64,000 nt of DNA, taken from contig NC_035433.2 of NCBI RefSeq assembly GCF_002127325.2, positions 128,139,518-128,203,517 on the forward strand, read 5' to 3'. A program made the translations under genes and the position numbers. The notes below the pieces were generated by a model, which saw only the letters and a program-made list of their open reading frames with translations, did not search any database and was not told the origin of the DNA. The stretch comes from Helianthus annuus. Lineage: Eukaryota > Streptophyta > Magnoliopsida > Asterales > Asteraceae. Shown here one piece after another: positions 62,457-64,000 of this stretch (its first letter is position 1; every line of letters starts with the position of its first letter).

Positions 62457-64000
62457 TGTAACATCCGTCAAAATGAATTTCCTAATTCCGACCCATTTTG
62501 AAACCCGAATCCTAATTTTTGAAACCTCGGAAAATTTTCGCGAATTAGATGACCGTTGAAACCATTTTTCTCTCCTTATTTTAAATATCAAAATAGTTAT
62601 TTATTTATTTTAGTAAATTAATTTATGTAAATAAACATTTGCAAAATTAATCTTCTTTTTTTGTTATTTTAAAACTAGTTAATGAATTCTAGTTAGATTT
62701 AAGTTAAAGCTGGTTAGTAGTTAGGCTTTAATATTGGTTTTTAAGTTAATAACTAAGTTAGCTCAGTTATTATAACTAAGGGGGTGCTAATTGTAATTTA
62801 TGGAAACCTTCAAACAAAAAAATAGAATAAAAAGGGCGATGCACAGACTCGAACCCAGGTCTACGCGGTTCAACAACAACAACCTAACCAGTGCACCACT
62901 GCCTTGATATCGAAAGAAGATTACATCCTCTAATAATCTTTAAAGAAGCGACAATTTCGTTCCAGTTTATGTTTTGCCGCCAAAACAGAATGTAGACAAC
63001 CTGTTTCCTTTCTCACGATCACTGATTCATCGGGATTTATTCCCGAATACGCGTGTTTCTTTTTTCGACGTAAATCATGAACCTAGACTCTTTATAATGC
63101 ACACACGAATCAATCACAAGTTGATTTCCATAATATATGAGACGAAACGTGAAGAGTTATCATCCTTTCCTTTTCGGCTTGAACTTGATTGACGAGATGG
63201 AATAAAATTACGCGTTTCCTATTTTGCCTTCGATCAAACAAGCCTATAAATATCTCCCTTGTCTTCATTCTTAAGAGCCATAACCTTTCCCTTTTCTTTC
63301 TTGAACCGCCGCAAACAACCACGGCAACCACCACCACTTCACAACCTGTTTCGAACACCATCACACACCATCCTCTATCTCTCACTCTCACGGTCTCGAA
63401 GTTCGCCGGAGATCGGAGTTCCATAAACCACCAGTCACCGGAGTTGGAGGTCTCGCCGGAACCGGAGTCACGATGGAGTCACGACGGAGTTTCGTACCTG
63501 TTCATTACGAAACCATGTACGGCGGAACTCGACTCATCATTTTGTTCGGTATAAACCTTTTTTTATTTTTTCGATTCTATCCTTAATCATTTTTATGTTA
63601 ATTTTTGGTAATATAAGAACCAAAGAAACAACAGTTAATGATCGGTTCGTTTTGTTTTTATGAAGAGGATGACAATGTTTTGTATTCTTATAAAATAAAA
63701 CCAACGAATTCTTTTATTTTCTTTCTTTTGTGGGGTTTGAATATAGGTAGTAATTATAACAGTTTTGTTTTCTCTTTTTCCTTTTTTTTAAACGAGCCAT
63801 AAAAAGATTTTTGTCCAATAAATAATTAACGATGTTTTTTTTATTTCTTTTAACATTAAGGTTAATAGTGTGATAAAATATAACCACTAGGGATTATGTT
63901 TAATCTATACCTTTTAACGAGTTCATTACGAGTTAAATTATAATACACAAATCATAATTATTAGGATTACTTATTTTAACAAATAAATAATAATGCATTC
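62457..64000 (+). repeat. Possible LTR (start only)
   Basis: Begins TGTAACATCCGTC, like gypsy LTRs, with a TATA box TATAAATA at 63245-63252 followed by a leader rich in CCACC and CCGG. The other end is outside the window. No clear polypurine tract precedes it. The small frame at 63189-63554 is not supported as a gene. Confidence 0.35.
62836..62905 (-). other. tRNA-like segment
   Basis: Minus strand: GGTGCACTGGTTAGG (A-box-like), a GTT microsatellite in the middle, and GGGTTCGAGTC (B-box-like). Resembles a SINE head, and the segment at 17762-17822. Confidence 0.5.

Noticed and set aside
63189..63554. 121-codon plus-strand frame with Thr/Ser-rich stretch
   Set aside because: Begins upstream of the TATA box at 63245 and lies in a likely LTR leader; no family recognised.

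Overview
This is a stretch of a large, repeat-rich plant nuclear genome. The evidence is spliced genes with plant homologues (an ECERIFERUM2-like protein, an RRM/RS splicing factor, a captured piece of phosphatidylinositol 4-kinase alpha) and plant transposon families nested in each other (Ty3/gypsy chromovirus, Tat-like Ty3/gypsy, Ty1/copia, Mutator, hAT, pogo/Lemi1, Helitron, RTE LINE, tRNA-derived SINEs). A eudicot is clear. Asteraceae is my best guess from the style of the repeats, but I cannot prove it here.

Layout. 1-13301: the 3' part of a Tat-like gypsy element with a spliced antisense gene. That gene is split by a very young 9.65 kb gag-only LTR element (1584-11238, 5-bp target duplication GGTGG). 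13302-19284: a host gene for a CER2/CER26-like BAHD-family protein (two exons, 432 aa, minus strand). Its 3 kb intron holds a SINE, a Helitron and an hAT MITE. 19304-27621: a SINE, then a Pack-MULE (19568-27312, 9-bp target duplication) carrying the 5' end of a PI4K-alpha gene. A 6.66 kb copia element with matching LTRs has inserted into the Pack-MULE. Another SINE follows. 27678-30712: a three-level nest (diverged MULE, hAT-like element, pogo/Lemi1 element with a broken transposase). 31097-34530: Helitron-like sequence with a 5'-truncated RTE LINE. 35996-42530: a host gene for a filamin-repeat, CCCH, RRM and RS-domain protein (four coding exons, 891 aa, minus strand) resembling Arabidopsis IRR (AT3G23900), with MITEs in its introns. 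42660-44620: two MITEs with clear target duplications and a dead gypsy integrase. 46470-61491: a minus-strand Tekay-like chromovirus in a tandem LTR-internal-LTR-partial internal arrangement, with an extra proline/serine-rich ORF between primer site and gag. 61492-64000: further LTR-like sequence.

Only the two host genes look like working cellular genes. The most notable points are: the recently moved gag-only element and its unstable 16/17-bp LTR repeats; the Pack-MULE with a chimeric PI4K-alpha ORF; six tandem hairpins with covarying stems in the copia leader; and the tandem chromovirus in which the accessory ORF is intact in the truncated unit but broken in the full unit. Splice sites, frames, target duplications and repeat lengths were worked out by reading the sequence; no searches were run.
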